A DNA stretch of 64,000 nucleotides from Anabaena sp. 4-3 (GCF_001597745.1 NZ_LUHJ01000065.1:35054-99053), one strand, 5' to 3'; numbered from the stretch's first letter, positions 54,208-64,000 are shown. Translations and numbers: made by a program. Notes: generated by a model not told the origin, from the sequence alone.

Positions 54208-54309
54208 GGTAATTTTCTCTAAAAGTTATAGGTATATATTACCAGTGATGCTGCTTTTGGGGACTGGGAACAGGGAAACCAGGGGAGCGGAGAGAGCAGG
54301 GGAGAAAAA

Positions 54310-54338
54310 CTAATGACTAATGACTAATGACTAATGAC
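54310..54338. repeat. CTAATGA heptamer repeat overlapping a stop codon
   Basis: Four CTAATGA units; the last gives the terminal His codon and stop of the minus-strand membrane protein gene (54331). Confidence 0.85.
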
Positions 54339-54585
54339 GATTTTCTCGTATTACCAAACCACCAGCAACAGCACCTAAAATTGTCCCTGTCCAAATCCCT
54401 CTTGTACTACCTTGCCATGTTGCGCCGGGTGTCATCCAAGCTTGACACATTTGTTGTAAACCCCAAGGCTGATTTTGACACTTTTGGCTATGCGCCATTA
54501 AGGTGATTTGTCCGCCGATATAACCGCCGAAAAACCCTGATGTGAGTGCTAAAAAAGTACAAATTAAAACAGGATGTTTAGTCAT
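54331..54585 (-). CDS. Small membrane protein with glycine-rich spans, 84 residues
   Basis: Two likely membrane segments: about 6-30 (VLICTFLALTSGFFGGYIGG) and 63-78 (TGTILGAVAGGLVI). A cysteine-containing loop between them reads AHSQKCQNQPWGLQQMCQAW. Both its first codons (ATGACTAAA) and its last codon and stop lie in heptamer repeat tracts, so the gene boundaries are made by repeats. No family is recognised with certainty. Confidence 0.65.
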   Translation of the reverse strand: MTKHPVLICTFLALTSGFFGGYIGGQITLMAHSQKCQNQPWGLQQMCQAWMTPGATWQGSTRGIWTGTILGAVAGGLVIRENRH

Positions 54586-54663
54586 TAGTCATTAGTCATT
54601 AGTTATTAGTCAACAGTCAACTGTCAACAGTCAACTGTCAACTGTCAACCGTCAACCATCAAC
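54579..54663. repeat. Two heptamer tracts between ppc and the small membrane protein gene
   Basis: TAGTCAT/TAGTTAT heptamers (54579-54610) pass into TCAACAG/TCAACTG heptamers (about 54610-54659). The second tract overlaps the ppc stop codon. Confidence 0.88.
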
Positions 54664-57600
54664 CTGTATTTCTCATCCCCGCAGCAATGCCGTTAATCGT
54701 TAACAGCGCACCTCGCAGTAACTCACCCTTGCTGTAACGAGAATGAATTACGCCGGAGGTGGCAATATTGCGGCACTGACGCAGACGTTTGAGGAGGGAA
54801 ACTTGGATAAAACCAAGGGGGAGAATTGTCCCGTTGCGTAACTGTACAGAACGTTGTAACACAGGATCGCCATCTAATAAGCGATTATGAGCGGTAATTT
54901 TGAGGACTAAATCCTTTGTGAGATAGTATTCGCTGGCGATTTTCTCAAATACCTTTTCAAAGCGGGGTTTGTCTTCTGGGTTCGATAATTCCTGCACGTA
55001 ATGACGCGCCATTTGCATATCTACTTTTGCCAGTGTCATTTCCACTTTGGAAATTACCATCTTAAAGAATGGCCATTTCAGGTAAAAGTAGCGCAGTAAT
55101 TTCAGGTGTTCTTCTGGTTCTTCATTCAAAAATTCATGTAACGCAGTACCGACACCGTACCACGAAGGCAGCAAAAAGCGGGTTTGTGTCCAGCTAAATA
55201 CCCAAGGGATGGCGCGGAGACTGCTTAAATCTTTTTTGCCAGAGGGACGACGGGCGGGACGAGAACTAATTTGTAGCTGGCTAATTTCTTCAATGGGGGT
55301 GACTTGGTGGAAGAAGTCAATAAAATCGGGCTGTTCGTAAATTAAAGCCCGATAATGCTGGCGCGATCGCGCGGCGAATTCTTCCATAATCTCATTCCAA
55401 GGTTCGATGTCATCAAACCCTGTCCGTAGTAAGCTAGCCTGAATTACTGCCGTGGTGATGGTTTCCAGGTTGTATAAAGCCAAGTCCAGCAAGGAGTATT
55501 TAGAAGCTAAGACTTCTCCTTGTTCAGTAATCTTGATGCGTCCGTTGATACTATGCCCTGGTTGTGCCAAAATTGCCTCGTGGGCAGGGCCGCCACCCCG
55601 TCCTACAGAACCGCCCCTACCGTGGAAAATTCGCAGGTTTACGCCGTATTCTTCGGCAATTTTCTGTAAGGATTTTTGGGCTTTGTGAATTTCCCAGTTA
55701 CTACTTAAAAAGCCAGAGTCTTTGTTACTGTCAGAATACCCCAGCATCACTTCTTGTAAGTCGGGGGTGAGGGGAAAAGTTTCTGCTGGCAGGGGAAGAT
55801 GGGGAGAGGGGGGAAGATTTTCTTGAGTACCGTTAAGTACGGCGTAACCACCAGCTAACAAGGCGCGATACAAAGGTAGTTCAAACAGTTCTCGCATGAT
55901 GCTGCGGGAACGTTGCAAGTCTTCCACGGTTTCAAATAATGGTACAACTTGAATTGTACCGACTGCGATCGCCGGGTCAAATAATCTGGCTTCTTTCGCT
56001 AACAGCAAAACTTCCAGCACATCGCTTACCTGACGGCACATACTGATGATGTAGGTTTTGCAGATGTTCACCCCAAATTCTTGCTGTAGCGATCGCACTA
56101 CCCGGAAGGTTTTAATCACATCATTAGTCTTGTCAGAAAATGGCAATTCTGCTGAGATTAATGGGCGACGGGTTTGCAGTTCCTGAGTTAACCACTCAAC
56201 GCGCTGTGCTTCTGAGAGTTCGTTGTAAGATTGGGGTAAGATTTGCAAGTATTCCAGAATCTCATTCACAGCATCCGAATGTCTAGATGATTCTTGGCGG
56301 ATGTCTAACTGGGTGAGGTGAAAGTCAAAAATCTCGACTTGACAGATGAGATTATCGAGTTCGCGGCAACTTAAACCAGTTTCCTGCAAGTTACGCTGAA
56401 TTAACCGCAGTTCTGCCAAAAAATCCGCCCCGGAACGGTACATGGGGCTATCTTCGTTGGTGGGAGTTTCGCCCTTATATAAAGCTAAATTACGCTCATG
56501 GGTATTTTCGAGCCGCTTGAGAACATAAGATAACTTCAGGCGATAAGGTTCTTGACGATATCTTAAAGCCAGCGCGTCGTAAACTTCACTTAACTGCGAT
56601 TGATCTAACTCTAGGGACTCCAGCAAATCTGGTAAAACGTCGCTCCAGTGCATAGAGATACTCAGTAACTCTATCAACTGTTTGACTGACTTGATATATC
56701 TCTCTAGCACCATTTTGCGCTGATAGCAAGCTGTCTGCCAAGTTACTTCCGGGGTGACAGATGGATTTCCATCCCTATCTGAACCTACCCAAGAACCAAA
56801 GGCACAGAAATTTTTACTGGGTGGTTCTAGCCAAGGAAATGTTTTATCCAAAGCGAACTTGAAGCGTTTATACAATTGGGGAATGCCATCAAATAACACT
56901 TCTTGGAAGTAGTGCAAAGCATAATCTACTTCATCTAAAACCGTCGGTTTGAATTGGTGCAGTTCATCAGTACGCCACCACAGGCGAATTTCTTCTAGTA
57001 ATTTTTCCCGTAGTTCTGTTGCTTCCCAAGGATAGCCACCACCATTCTGAGTGTGATTTTCTACAGCATCTAGTTTTTGTAGTAGTTTCACTACTTGGCG
57101 TTGTTTATCGCGGATGGTGTGGCGGACAATTTCTGTGGGGTGGGCTGTAAATACCAAGCGCACATCCAACTGGGAAATCAAACGTTGAATTTGTTGGGGG
57201 GGGACATTCAACCTATGTAATAGGGGAAATAAAGCGGCGAATGTGCCTCTTTGTTTATTTTGCTCCCTAGAAGCACCGTTTTTGGTCAGCCAATCCATTC
57301 CTCCTGCACCATTGCTAGTGCAATCATCTTCATTTTGGTTAGAGGAATAGGTGATATTGTGAGTATTTTCCCGATGGGGTGGTTCTGGTTCCACTTCAGA
57401 ATAGCGGGTTAATTGCTGCCGTTGTTCGTATTCTTGCTCTATGATGTTGATCAACTGAAAATACAACGCAAAACCCCGTGCTGCCCGGATGGCTTCGTTA
57501 ATATTTAACTGTTCAATCAACTTCACAGCAGAAGTGGCTTGGTCTGTTGTGGCTTGTCCTTCTGGGGAACACAAGTCACGCAACTGCCGCAATAACTCTA

Positions 57601-57736
57601 CCATATTCTGCCCGCATTCTTGCCGGAGTACGGACTCCCACAATTCTTCGACGATTTGCAGACGACGACGCAAAAATAATTCTGAGGCGGGGTATAAATT
57701 GGCAGATTCAGATAAAGAGTATAAAACAGAACTCAT
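54659..57736 (-). CDS. ppc: Phosphoenolpyruvate carboxylase
   Basis: A 1025-residue PEP carboxylase that adds bicarbonate to PEP to make oxaloacetate, feeding amino acid synthesis and the cyanophycin/nitrogen pathways of cyanobacteria. Active-site segments are [18 protein letters not shown] (catalytic His), [39 protein letters not shown] and [20 protein letters not shown]; the C-terminus ends MRNTG, close to the canonical QNTG. It is a little longer than E. coli Ppc (883) because of an insertion near 125-165 ([19 protein letters not shown]), a feature of cyanobacterial forms. No N-terminal phosphorylation site of plant type is seen. Confidence 0.97.
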   Translation of the reverse strand: MSSVLYSLSESANLYPASELFLRRRLQIVEELWESVLRQECGQNMVELLRQLRDLCSPEGQATTDQATSAVKLIEQLNINEAIRAARGFALYFQLINIIEQEYEQRQQLTRYSEVEPEPPHRENTHNITYSSNQNEDDCTSNGAGGMDWLTKNGASREQNKQRGTFAALFPLLHRLNVPPQQIQRLISQLDVRLVFTAHPTEIVRHTIRDKQRQVVKLLQKLDAVENHTQNGGGYPWEATELREKLLEEIRLWWRTDELHQFKPTVLDEVDYALHYFQEVLFDGIPQLYKRFKFALDKTFPWLEPPSKNFCAFGSWVGSDRDGNPSVTPEVTWQTACYQRKMVLERYIKSVKQLIELLSISMHWSDVLPDLLESLELDQSQLSEVYDALALRYRQEPYRLKLSYVLKRLENTHERNLALYKGETPTNEDSPMYRSGADFLAELRLIQRNLQETGLSCRELDNLICQVEIFDFHLTQLDIRQESSRHSDAVNEILEYLQILPQSYNELSEAQRVEWLTQELQTRRPLISAELPFSDKTNDVIKTFRVVRSLQQEFGVNICKTYIISMCRQVSDVLEVLLLAKEARLFDPAIAVGTIQVVPLFETVEDLQRSRSIMRELFELPLYRALLAGGYAVLNGTQENLPPSPHLPLPAETFPLTPDLQEVMLGYSDSNKDSGFLSSNWEIHKAQKSLQKIAEEYGVNLRIFHGRGGSVGRGGGPAHEAILAQPGHSINGRIKITEQGEVLASKYSLLDLALYNLETITTAVIQASLLRTGFDDIEPWNEIMEEFAARSRQHYRALIYEQPDFIDFFHQVTPIEEISQLQISSRPARRPSGKKDLSSLRAIPWVFSWTQTRFLLPSWYGVGTALHEFLNEEPEEHLKLLRYFYLKWPFFKMVISKVEMTLAKVDMQMARHYVQELSNPEDKPRFEKVFEKIASEYYLTKDLVLKITAHNRLLDGDPVLQRSVQLRNGTILPLGFIQVSLLKRLRQCRNIATSGVIHSRYSKGELLRGALLTINGIAAGMRNTG

Positions 57737-57907
57737 ATTGTTTCTCTAGTAAAGCCGATTGCTGTCCAACGGTTGTCAGGCTAGTGCCGCTACGCGGAAG
57801 TCAAAAATTACAGTCAAAACTCAAAAGGCTGATGCAGTCTGCTTGGCGTTGATTTTGCTGGGTTTTTAGTTGACATCGCGGGGAGCATTTTTTTGCAAGT
57901 ATAATTT
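57737..57907. other. ppc upstream region
   Basis: It should carry the ppc promoter (minus strand). It holds the small repeat GTGCCGCTACGCGGAAG (57784-57800) and no gene. Confidence 0.4.
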
Positions 57908-58147
57908 TTATCTGTGTGACTTTATTTCATTGTCCTCTGGAAAGGGAAGAATTGGCAGGCGATCGCCGCGAAATATTTCCTCACTGGCTTGTCCTAAAGA
58001 TTCTAGGGCTTTTATTGTCACTTTTCCGGTGGTCAGCAGCAGTAGTATAGACGCTGAACCGATTTGTACAAGGAAAGATTGGGGAATGCTGAAGACAACC
58101 AAATTCAATCCTGATTCATGTTGGGACTGTTGGGTAATAGGAGGCAT
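57908..58147 (-). CDS. Hypothetical small protein with one hydrophobic segment, 79 residues
   Basis: An open frame beginning PPITQQSQHESGLNLVVFSI and containing a hydrophobic stretch at about 30-48 (VQIGSASILLLLTTGKVTI), then SLGQASEEIFRGDRLPILPF. The composition looks protein-like, but I see no clear ribosome binding site and do not recognise a family. It lies in tandem upstream of ppc on the same strand, 171 bp away. Confidence 0.45.
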   Translation of the reverse strand: MPPITQQSQHESGLNLVVFSIPQSFLVQIGSASILLLLTTGKVTIKALESLGQASEEIFRGDRLPILPFPEDNEIKSHR

Positions 58148-58470
58148 TGTTTTGTTGTTAGTAAATGGTCAAAGAGTAGAATGAAACGCAAAACTCAAAA
58201 TCTGTATGACTTGCAACCGTATACAACTATTCTGTCTCAGTTAGCAAGCCCAAAAGGTAACAAAAGTGTTAACAAAAAATAGCAAAATGTGATAGACCTA
58301 TGGTTCTAGTTTACAAGTGCAGGTACTACCCCCCAACAATCAGTCAAAAGTCACAAATGTTCAACCCCCTGGCTATAGATAAAAAAACAAGTCATTAGTC
58401 ATGAGTCATGAGTTTTTCGCTTCCACTCCCCTACTCCCTACTCACTGTGTTGCTTCAGAGTTAACTGCCC
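58148..58470. other. Divergent intergenic spacer
   Basis: No gene seen. It includes a short heptamer-like tract AGTCATTAGTCATGAGTCATGA (58391-58412) and should hold the promoter of the SGNH/MBOAT operon. Confidence 0.45.
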
Positions 58471-61461
58471 ATGAAAAAATTACGATCAGATAGCCAGCAA
58501 TCCTTATTGCAATGGGTAAGCCAAGCAACAGGGATTAACTCTGTTGGGGTAAAAGTCCGATTACGGGGAAATGACCTTCATATTTTGTGTGAAGGTGAGA
58601 AGTGTCCTCAACGCTGGCGTACTTTATCCGATTTGCTTCATGCACTCCAGCAAACAGATTTAGATGCTTTAACCAAAAGTGAACAACCCTCAATATACCA
58701 AGTATTCGTCTACGGGCGAAAGAAGGGGGAATATCGTCCCCAATGGTGCCACAGAGTCTACTTAAATCAACTAGATCGCCATTTAGAACAGGTAGAACTA
58801 GCTTTATTAGCGGATGCTGCTAAAGCCCCTGGTGGCGCGCTGATTCTTTCTAATGAAAGTTTGGCACGGCGAGGTGATCCCAATGCGATCGCCCGTTATC
58901 TCAGTGAAACCCTGAGTGCGATGGGTGTGGGGGTACGGGTAAAAGTTAAGCAGGATGAGTCTAGTGAGGACAATACATCTGATCGGCTGTGGATACTTTG
59001 TCAGTCAAATTACAGTCCCGATCCTTCCTTGATAGCCGAACCAGTAGCCCAGCAATTGCGACAATTAAAGTTAGCTGGCTATCAGGATGCGGTGATTGTT
59101 TCCCAAATTACTGGCGAGACAAATCATAATTGGCGGTTACGAATTGATTTGACACCGCCAGAGGTGATGCTGAAGGAATGGGCGCGGTGGGGTGATGTGC
59201 AAGCGATCGCCCGGCTGTTAACCGCAGTCTTATCCGATTTACAAATTACTGTCCAAGTTTCTCTCCAAGAATCTACTTTACATATTTTTTGCCTACCGCT
59301 TGCTAACTCTTTAGAAGATGCCTCGGCACCAGATAAAGCCTTATGTATCAAAAAGATATCACAGCAACTCGAAGCGATCGCCCCGCAAGCTATTCTCGCC
59401 GCTACGATTTACGGACAAAAAACTCCAGATGACAAACAACCACAATGGATTGATTGGTTGACTTTACCTGCCAACGAATATCCGGCTTTGGCTACCCCAG
59501 CCTTGGAATTAGCAGCAGAAGGTGATGAACCTGCTATTATTTTCTTACTCGAACGCCTACTTAATCCTAATTTAGATCGGCGACTCAAAACAGGCGGTCT
59601 ACGGGTGCTGCTGCGGCGCAAAGATGATTTATACCACATCATGTGTGATGCACCCATTTGTCCCAGTCGCAAGCAAGTAGCCCCGAAAGTTACCCAGTTT
59701 ATTCGCCAACTTAATATCGCTGGTATTGCTGGGGTGCGGGTTTACGGTAGACGCGCCGGTAATAAAGAACCTTTTTGGCATCATGGTGTAGATTTAGCCC
59801 AGCGTCAACGCTTAGTTCCCGAAGCTACCCCAGAATTTGCGGCTACTTCTGAATATGTCAGCGACTTAATTACCCAAGACAACGACGAAGCAATTTTCCG
59901 CCCTGATTTAACTACAGAAGAAGTTCACAGTTTTGTCAGCAAAGTTGCTCAAGATTGGCTAGAAACTGCCACAACTACTTGGAAAAAATGGCTGTTGAAT
60001 ACTCAGTTATTTATCGAAACTAATCAATCAGTCAACCAAATTCCTGATTCTCAAGGTCTAAAAGTTGCTTTGGTTTGGGGTACTTTAGGCTTGTTGCTGA
60101 CTCTGCAAACTGATTGGATTTTGGGTTACATTGTGACTCGCACCCTACCAACTACAGCATCGGTTAACAATGTCTCACCCTCCTCATCCTCTCCAGCTAA
60201 GTCATCTTTGAGGGAAAGCAATCACCAAAACCAGAGAACAGCATTTTTTACCAGTAGTTCTCAGCCGCAAAATGCCGCCTTTAATGCTTCTGGTTTTACT
60301 CAAGAAGACGACAACCAACCGCCAACTTTAAACGCCGCACCTTTAAGAGAAAAAGCTAATGCTACGGCAATTTTGTTAGCGGCGCGGTCTTCTCTGCCCA
60401 GTTTTAATGTTAGACAATTAGATGAGCAATTAGCTTTATACAGACAGCGCATAGCTAGAAATGGCAAACCAGCCGATGTGTTAATTATTGGTTCTTCCCG
60501 TGCCTTGCGGGGAGTTGATCCAATGGCTTTATCTAAAGCTTTAAAACGTCAAGGTTATGCCAATCTGGATGTATTTAATTTTGGCATTAACGGCGCAACT
60601 GCCCAAGTTGTAGACTTTGTAATTCGCCAAGTTTTGCAACCATCCGAGTTACCAAAATTAATTTTGTGGGCTGATGGTTCCCGTGCTTTTAATAGTGGTC
60701 GTGAAGATTTAACATTTCAGGCGATCGCTGCATCTCAGGGTTATGAATATGTCTTGCAGCAAGCTCAAACCTCTAGCAATAGCGAAACTCCAGGAAATTC
60801 GACCACCGGACAAAATACCACACCACAGCCAAATATCAACCCCTATCAAGCTTTTAATCAAGCTTTCAATCAAATTCTGGGTACAGTTTCCACTACTTAC
60901 CAAAACCGCAACCAAGTCAAAGCTTTACTCCAAAAACAACTAGAGTCTTTGCCTGTATTAATTGCATCTCAAAACGACCAATCACAAACAACTAAAATCG
61001 AAAATTCCCCAGACGAAAATCTTTTATTACACGCAGTAGATTTTGATGGTTTCCTGCCCTTATCTGTGCGGTTTAATCCCGCGAGATATTATCAAAAATA
61101 TGCGCGAGTTATTGGTAAATACGATAACGATTATAAGGATTTTAACCTAGGAGGTGAGCAAGATGCAGCCCTACAAAATGTTTTGCAGTTTACCAAGTCG
61201 CAAAACATTCAATTAGTCTTTATTAATCTACCTCTCACCGCCGAATACTTAGATTCATTTCGTCGCCAACATGAACAAGAATTTCAAAACTATATGTTAC
61301 AAATAGCCACGAGTCCCAATTTTATTTATCGAGATATCAGTCAACTTTGGCCAAAAACCAATGAATATTTTTCTGATCCTAGTCACCTTAACCGTTTTGG
61401 TGCTTACGAAGTCTCGCAAAAACTAGCCACTGATCCGATGATTCCCTGGCCTGTAAAGTAA
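58471..61461 (+). CDS. Large SGNH/DUF1574-type protein with four N-terminal repeat modules
   Basis: A 996-residue protein. Residues about 20-445 hold four diverged modules, each with a strand motif around a cysteine (DLHILCEGEKCP, LWILCQS, LHIFCLPL, LYHIMCDAPICP) and an ending like VYGRRAGNKEPFWHHGVDL. A membrane helix follows at about 531-553 (VALVWGTLGLLLTLQTDWIL). The outer domain is SGNH/DUF1574-like: VLIIGSSRALRGVDPMALSK (Ser, near 674) and DPSHLNRFGAYEVSQ (Asp, His, near 968). It precedes an MBOAT gene by 69 bp, the arrangement of AlgI/AlgX-type polysaccharide O-acetylation systems. I infer it transfers acetyl groups outside the membrane; the modules are probably cytoplasmic. Confidence 0.8.
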   Translation: MKKLRSDSQQSLLQWVSQATGINSVGVKVRLRGNDLHILCEGEKCPQRWRTLSDLLHALQQTDLDALTKSEQPSIYQVFVYGRKKGEYRPQWCHRVYLNQLDRHLEQVELALLADAAKAPGGALILSNESLARRGDPNAIARYLSETLSAMGVGVRVKVKQDESSEDNTSDRLWILCQSNYSPDPSLIAEPVAQQLRQLKLAGYQDAVIVSQITGETNHNWRLRIDLTPPEVMLKEWARWGDVQAIARLLTAVLSDLQITVQVSLQESTLHIFCLPLANSLEDASAPDKALCIKKISQQLEAIAPQAILAATIYGQKTPDDKQPQWIDWLTLPANEYPALATPALELAAEGDEPAIIFLLERLLNPNLDRRLKTGGLRVLLRRKDDLYHIMCDAPICPSRKQVAPKVTQFIRQLNIAGIAGVRVYGRRAGNKEPFWHHGVDLAQRQRLVPEATPEFAATSEYVSDLITQDNDEAIFRPDLTTEEVHSFVSKVAQDWLETATTTWKKWLLNTQLFIETNQSVNQIPDSQGLKVALVWGTLGLLLTLQTDWILGYIVTRTLPTTASVNNVSPSSSSPAKSSLRESNHQNQRTAFFTSSSQPQNAAFNASGFTQEDDNQPPTLNAAPLREKANATAILLAARSSLPSFNVRQLDEQLALYRQRIARNGKPADVLIIGSSRALRGVDPMALSKALKRQGYANLDVFNFGINGATAQVVDFVIRQVLQPSELPKLILWADGSRAFNSGREDLTFQAIAASQGYEYVLQQAQTSSNSETPGNSTTGQNTTPQPNINPYQAFNQAFNQILGTVSTTYQNRNQVKALLQKQLESLPVLIASQNDQSQTTKIENSPDENLLLHAVDFDGFLPLSVRFNPARYYQKYARVIGKYDNDYKDFNLGGEQDAALQNVLQFTKSQNIQLVFINLPLTAEYLDSFRRQHEQEFQNYMLQIATSPNFIYRDISQLWPKTNEYFSDPSHLNRFGAYEVSQKLATDPMIPWPVK

Positions 61462-61488
61462 GCTAACTGAATAAGCACAGGAGAAAAA

Positions 61489-61530
61489 CTAATAACTAAT
61501 GACTAATGACTGATAACTAATAACTAAAAC
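61489..61530. repeat. Heptamer repeat before the MBOAT gene
   Basis: CTAATAA, CTAATGA, CTAATGA, CTGATAA, CTAATAA and CTAAAAC run into the ATG at 61531 without a ribosome binding site. Confidence 0.88.
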
Positions 61531-63030
61531 ATGAACTTTATATCTATCACTTACTGTTTTTTCCTACTCAGTGCTTTGGGTATTTATTGGTATGTCGTCC
61601 GTCAGCAAATGCGGCTATGGACTTTACTAATTGCTAGTCTGATATTCTACGCAACTCTCAGTCTTCAATACATACCACTGTTATTAACTCTGACGTTTAT
61701 TAACTTTCAGCTAGGGCGAGAAATCGGGAAAAATACTTCCCCAGGAAAACATAATACAGATTGGCAAATATCTAATGAAGAATGGCAATTTGCCACTATA
61801 GATTGGAACCGCAGACGCTGGAAATTGTTATGGATGGGTATAAGTATAAATGTAATAATTCTCTTGGGTTTTAAGTATATAAATGGTGTAATTCAGTTAA
61901 TTTTTGATATCCCAGTCAACTCACCAGATGGGGCATTAAAAATTGTTGCTCCTTTGGGCATTTCTTTTTTCACTTTTGAATGTATTGCCTATTTAGTCGA
62001 TGTCTATCGTGGTGCGCCAGCTACTAATCAATTTCTGCAATTTGCCACATACAAATTATTTTTTGCAAAATTAATTTCTGGCCCGATTACGCGCTATCAC
62101 AATCTAGGTAATCAATTCAACTCTCTGGAATTTCCTACTATTGATAAAGTTGCAGAAGCTTTGTGGTTAATTTCTAGGGGGGCAGTAAAAAAAGGAATTT
62201 TGGCAGATAACCTCGGCATTTTTGTCGATTTATGTTTTGGTAATCTGCAACGCGCTGGTAGCACTGATTTATGGCTGGCTACTTTTGCCTATGGCTTGCA
62301 GTTATATTTAGATTTTAGCGGTTATGTAGATATTGCCCGTGGTAGTGCTTTACTGTTTGGGTTAGTGCTACCAGAAAATTTTGATTTTCCCTACTTCAGC
62401 ACTAGCATCGCTGAATTTTGGCGACGTTGGCATATAACTTTAGGCGACTGGTTGCGTAATTATGTCTACTTTCCTTTAGGTGGTTCTCGTCAAGGGTTAA
62501 CTCGCACCTGCTGGAATTTATTTATTGTCATGCTGATTGCGGGGATTTGGCACGGTTCTGTTTGGGGTTTTATTGTTTGGGGTGTTTATCACGGTTTAGC
62601 TTTAGTGGTGCATCGCTTGACTGATGCCATGAGCGATCGCTATGAAAAATTAGCACAATTCTGGCAAAATCCTCTAGGTATCGTTATCGCTTGGCTGTTA
62701 ACCCAATTGATGGTTTTTACCTCCTGGATTTGGTTTCGTCTCCCAAATTTGCAAGCATCTTCTTGGGTATTTCAGCACCTTTGGAACCATACTGCTGATG
62801 CCCAATTTAATCAAAAAGTCTATATAGAAGCCCTGAATACTAGCCCCCATCAAATTACCTGGATGATGCTAATTTTAGCTATGGTAATGTGTATAAATTA
62901 TCTCTTCCAGGGTAGGCTCAAGCTAGAATTCAACTGGCCTCTCAAACTGGTATTTGTTCCTTTATGCTTCTACGCTGTTTGGTTATTCGCTCCCGAAGGA
63001 AGTCTTCCTTATATATACTTTGATTTTTAA
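61531..63030 (+). CDS. MBOAT family O-acyltransferase (AlgI-like)
   Basis: A 499-residue polytopic membrane protein of the MBOAT family, about ten to eleven spans. Family segments: LGISFFTFECIAYLVDVYRG, KLISGPITRYHNL, LQLYLDFSGYVDIARGSALL, FPYFSTSIAEFWRRWHITLG, WLRNYVYFPLGGSRQG and LIAGIWHGSVWGFIVWGVYH, whose His near residue 339 is the conserved active-site histidine. Such proteins pass acetyl groups across the membrane to an SGNH transferase, here the upstream gene. The polysaccharide acceptor (cell wall, sheath or heterocyst envelope) is not shown by the sequence. Confidence 0.93.
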   Translation: MNFISITYCFFLLSALGIYWYVVRQQMRLWTLLIASLIFYATLSLQYIPLLLTLTFINFQLGREIGKNTSPGKHNTDWQISNEEWQFATIDWNRRRWKLLWMGISINVIILLGFKYINGVIQLIFDIPVNSPDGALKIVAPLGISFFTFECIAYLVDVYRGAPATNQFLQFATYKLFFAKLISGPITRYHNLGNQFNSLEFPTIDKVAEALWLISRGAVKKGILADNLGIFVDLCFGNLQRAGSTDLWLATFAYGLQLYLDFSGYVDIARGSALLFGLVLPENFDFPYFSTSIAEFWRRWHITLGDWLRNYVYFPLGGSRQGLTRTCWNLFIVMLIAGIWHGSVWGFIVWGVYHGLALVVHRLTDAMSDRYEKLAQFWQNPLGIVIAWLLTQLMVFTSWIWFRLPNLQASSWVFQHLWNHTADAQFNQKVYIEALNTSPHQITWMMLILAMVMCINYLFQGRLKLEFNWPLKLVFVPLCFYAVWLFAPEGSLPYIYFDF

Positions 63031-63057
63031 TATGATAAAGTATATGATTTCACAGAT

Positions 63058-63079
63058 TTAACAACTAGAATATTGTTAA
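63058..63079. promoter_or_regulatory. Inverted repeat upstream of psbA
   Basis: TTAACAA-CTAGAATA-TTGTTAA, perfect 7-bp arms, lies about 160 bp before the psbA start and 28 bp after the MBOAT stop. It could be an operator or the end of the MBOAT transcript. Confidence 0.4.
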
Positions 63080-63177
63080 CTTTCATAATTATGAGCAGTA
63101 AATTTAATCGTGCAATCATTAAGAAATGCTAAGTTCGCTCATTAAATCTACGCAAGTGGATGTATAGTCAATGAAAC

Positions 63178-63200
63178 AGGCGTGAGTCGCAATCACGCCT
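63178..63200 (+). promoter_or_regulatory. Hairpin in the psbA 5' leader
   Basis: AGGCGTGA (63178-63185) pairs with TCACGCCT (63193-63200) around a 7-nt loop, 36 nt before the psbA ATG. A stable stem in this position may act on mRNA stability or translation. TATAGT at 63163-63168 is a possible -10 just upstream. Confidence 0.55.
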
Positions 63201-63236
63201 AATAAATCAGTAAACACTCCAAGCAATTATAACAAA

Positions 63237-64000
63237 ATGACCACAACCTTACAACAGCGTCAAAACGCTAACGTATGGGAGCGGTTTTGTGAGTGGATCA
63301 CCAGCACTGACAACCGGATTTATGTCGGTTGGTTTGGTGTATTAATGATCCCCACACTCTTAGCCGCAACCGTCTGCTTCGTGATCGCCTTCATCGCTGC
63401 ACCTCCAGTAGACATCGATGGTATCCGCGAACCCGTTGCAGGTTCTCTAATCTACGGCAACAACATCATCTCTGGTGCTGTTGTTCCTTCTTCTAACGCT
63501 ATCGGTTTACACTTCTACCCCATCTGGGAAGCTGCTTCCTTGGATGAATGGTTGTACAACGGTGGCCCTTACCAGTTGGTAGTATTCCACTTCCTCATCG
63601 GATGTGCTTGCTACTTAGGCCGTCAGTGGGAATTGTCCTACCGCTTGGGTATGCGTCCCTGGATCTGCGTAGCTTACTCTGCACCTTTGGCATCTGCTAC
63701 CGCAGTATTCTTGATCTACCCCATCGGTCAAGGTTCTTTCTCTGATGGTATGCCTTTGGGTATCTCTGGTACCTTCAACTTCATGATCGTGTTCCAAGCA
63801 GAACACAACATCCTAATGCACCCCTTCCACATGTTAGGTGTGGCTGGTGTATTCGGTGGTAGCTTGTTCTCTGCAATGCACGGTTCTTTGGTAACTTCTT
63901 CCTTGGTGCGTGAAACCACCGAAACCGAATCCCAAAACTACGGTTACAAATTCGGTCAAGAAGAAGAAACCTACAACATCGTTGCTGCACACGGTTACTT
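63237..64000 (+). CDS. psbA: Photosystem II D1 protein, partial (runs off the window)
   Basis: ATG at 63237; 254 full codons are present and the gene continues past 64000 (D1 is about 360 residues). It starts [20 protein letters not shown]. Key residues are in place: Tyr161 (redox-active), Asp170 and Glu189 (Mn cluster), His190, His198 (P680) and His215 (iron/quinone). Residue 130 is Gln (YLGRQWELS), as in the low-light D1 form of cyanobacteria, where high-light copies carry Glu. D1 binds the reaction-centre cofactors in the thylakoid membrane. The leader carries a hairpin. Confidence 0.98.
   Translation, partial: MTTTLQQRQNANVWERFCEWITSTDNRIYVGWFGVLMIPTLLAATVCFVIAFIAAPPVDIDGIREPVAGSLIYGNNIISGAVVPSSNAIGLHFYPIWEAASLDEWLYNGGPYQLVVFHFLIGCACYLGRQWELSYRLGMRPWICVAYSAPLASATAVFLIYPIGQGSFSDGMPLGISGTFNFMIVFQAEHNILMHPFHMLGVAGVFGGSLFSAMHGSLVTSSLVRETTETESQNYGYKFGQEEETYNIVAAHGY

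Noticed and set aside
57489..57852. Open frames of 86 and 101 codons on + over the ppc start
   Set aside because: They are antisense to the well-conserved N-terminus of PEP carboxylase and show no independent signal.

Overview
The window is chromosomal DNA of a filamentous, heterocyst-type cyanobacterium of the Nostoc/Anabaena/Trichormus group. The evidence is photosynthesis genes (petN, psbA, gun4, a CcmK-type shell protein), many HIP1 octamers (GCGATCGC), heptamer short tandem repeats (CTAATGA/CTAATAA) next to many genes, a 37-bp CRISPR repeat ending in ATTGAAAC, and many small palindromic repeats. Most of it is AT-leaning chromosome with short operons on both strands. One segment, about 26.2-29.6 kb, looks transferred: it is visibly richer in G+C and is bounded by broken transposase genes.

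Layout: 0-1.2 kb, the leader-distal end of a CRISPR array without cas genes. 1.4-9.4 kb, MltA-type lytic transglycosylase, a hypothetical protein, a DUF72 protein, a phosphoribosyltransferase/hydrolase pair and a large secreted zinc metalloprotease. 10.0-14.5 kb, an NAD biosynthesis cluster (pncB, nadD, a Nudix-type NrtR regulator, nadE) with a palindromic operator over the pncB promoter. 14.6-15.9 kb, an ABC ATPase pseudogene split by an IS200/IS605-like remnant. 15.9-18.9 kb, a TPR lipoprotein-like or secreted protein and small conserved proteins. 19.2-25.1 kb, sufR divergent from sufBCDS with two SufR-type operators between them. 25.3-30.5 kb, a decayed tnpB, then the island with sbtB and sbtA (bicarbonate uptake and its PII-like partner), then an IS630 pseudogene. 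30.7-34.8 kb, YjbQ, an NAD(P)-binding protein, an aminotransferase, a CcmK paralogue, a DEDDh exonuclease and a membrane protein. 35.0-35.3 kb, petN followed by a 53-residue membrane protein. 35.8-42.5 kb, a two-GAF histidine kinase, a MalK/UgpC-type ATPase, gun4, icd and a DUF29 protein. 42.8-47.5 kb, a membrane Ser/Thr kinase and a COP23-protease-protease/TPR operon. 47.5-54.6 kb, an icd fragment, Uma2 nuclease, rsmG, ECF-like ATPase, TPR protein, DUF3531, Nudix, a coupled pair of RelE-like genes, and small proteins. 54.7-57.7 kb, ppc. 58.5-63.0 kb, a large SGNH protein with an MBOAT acyltransferase (polysaccharide O-acetylation type). 63.2-64.0 kb, the start of psbA.

How the genes fit together: SbtA/SbtB, the CcmK paralogue and PEP carboxylase concern inorganic carbon; PetN, PsbA and Gun4 concern the photosynthetic apparatus; Icd makes 2-oxoglutarate, the nitrogen signal. 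SUF makes the Fe-S clusters that photosystem I and ferredoxins need and is repressed by SufR. The NAD cluster is probably feedback-controlled by NrtR. I found no tRNA, rRNA or convincing riboswitch. Short palindromic repeats are inserted in intergenic DNA, in pseudogenes and, in at least two places, inside intact reading frames.
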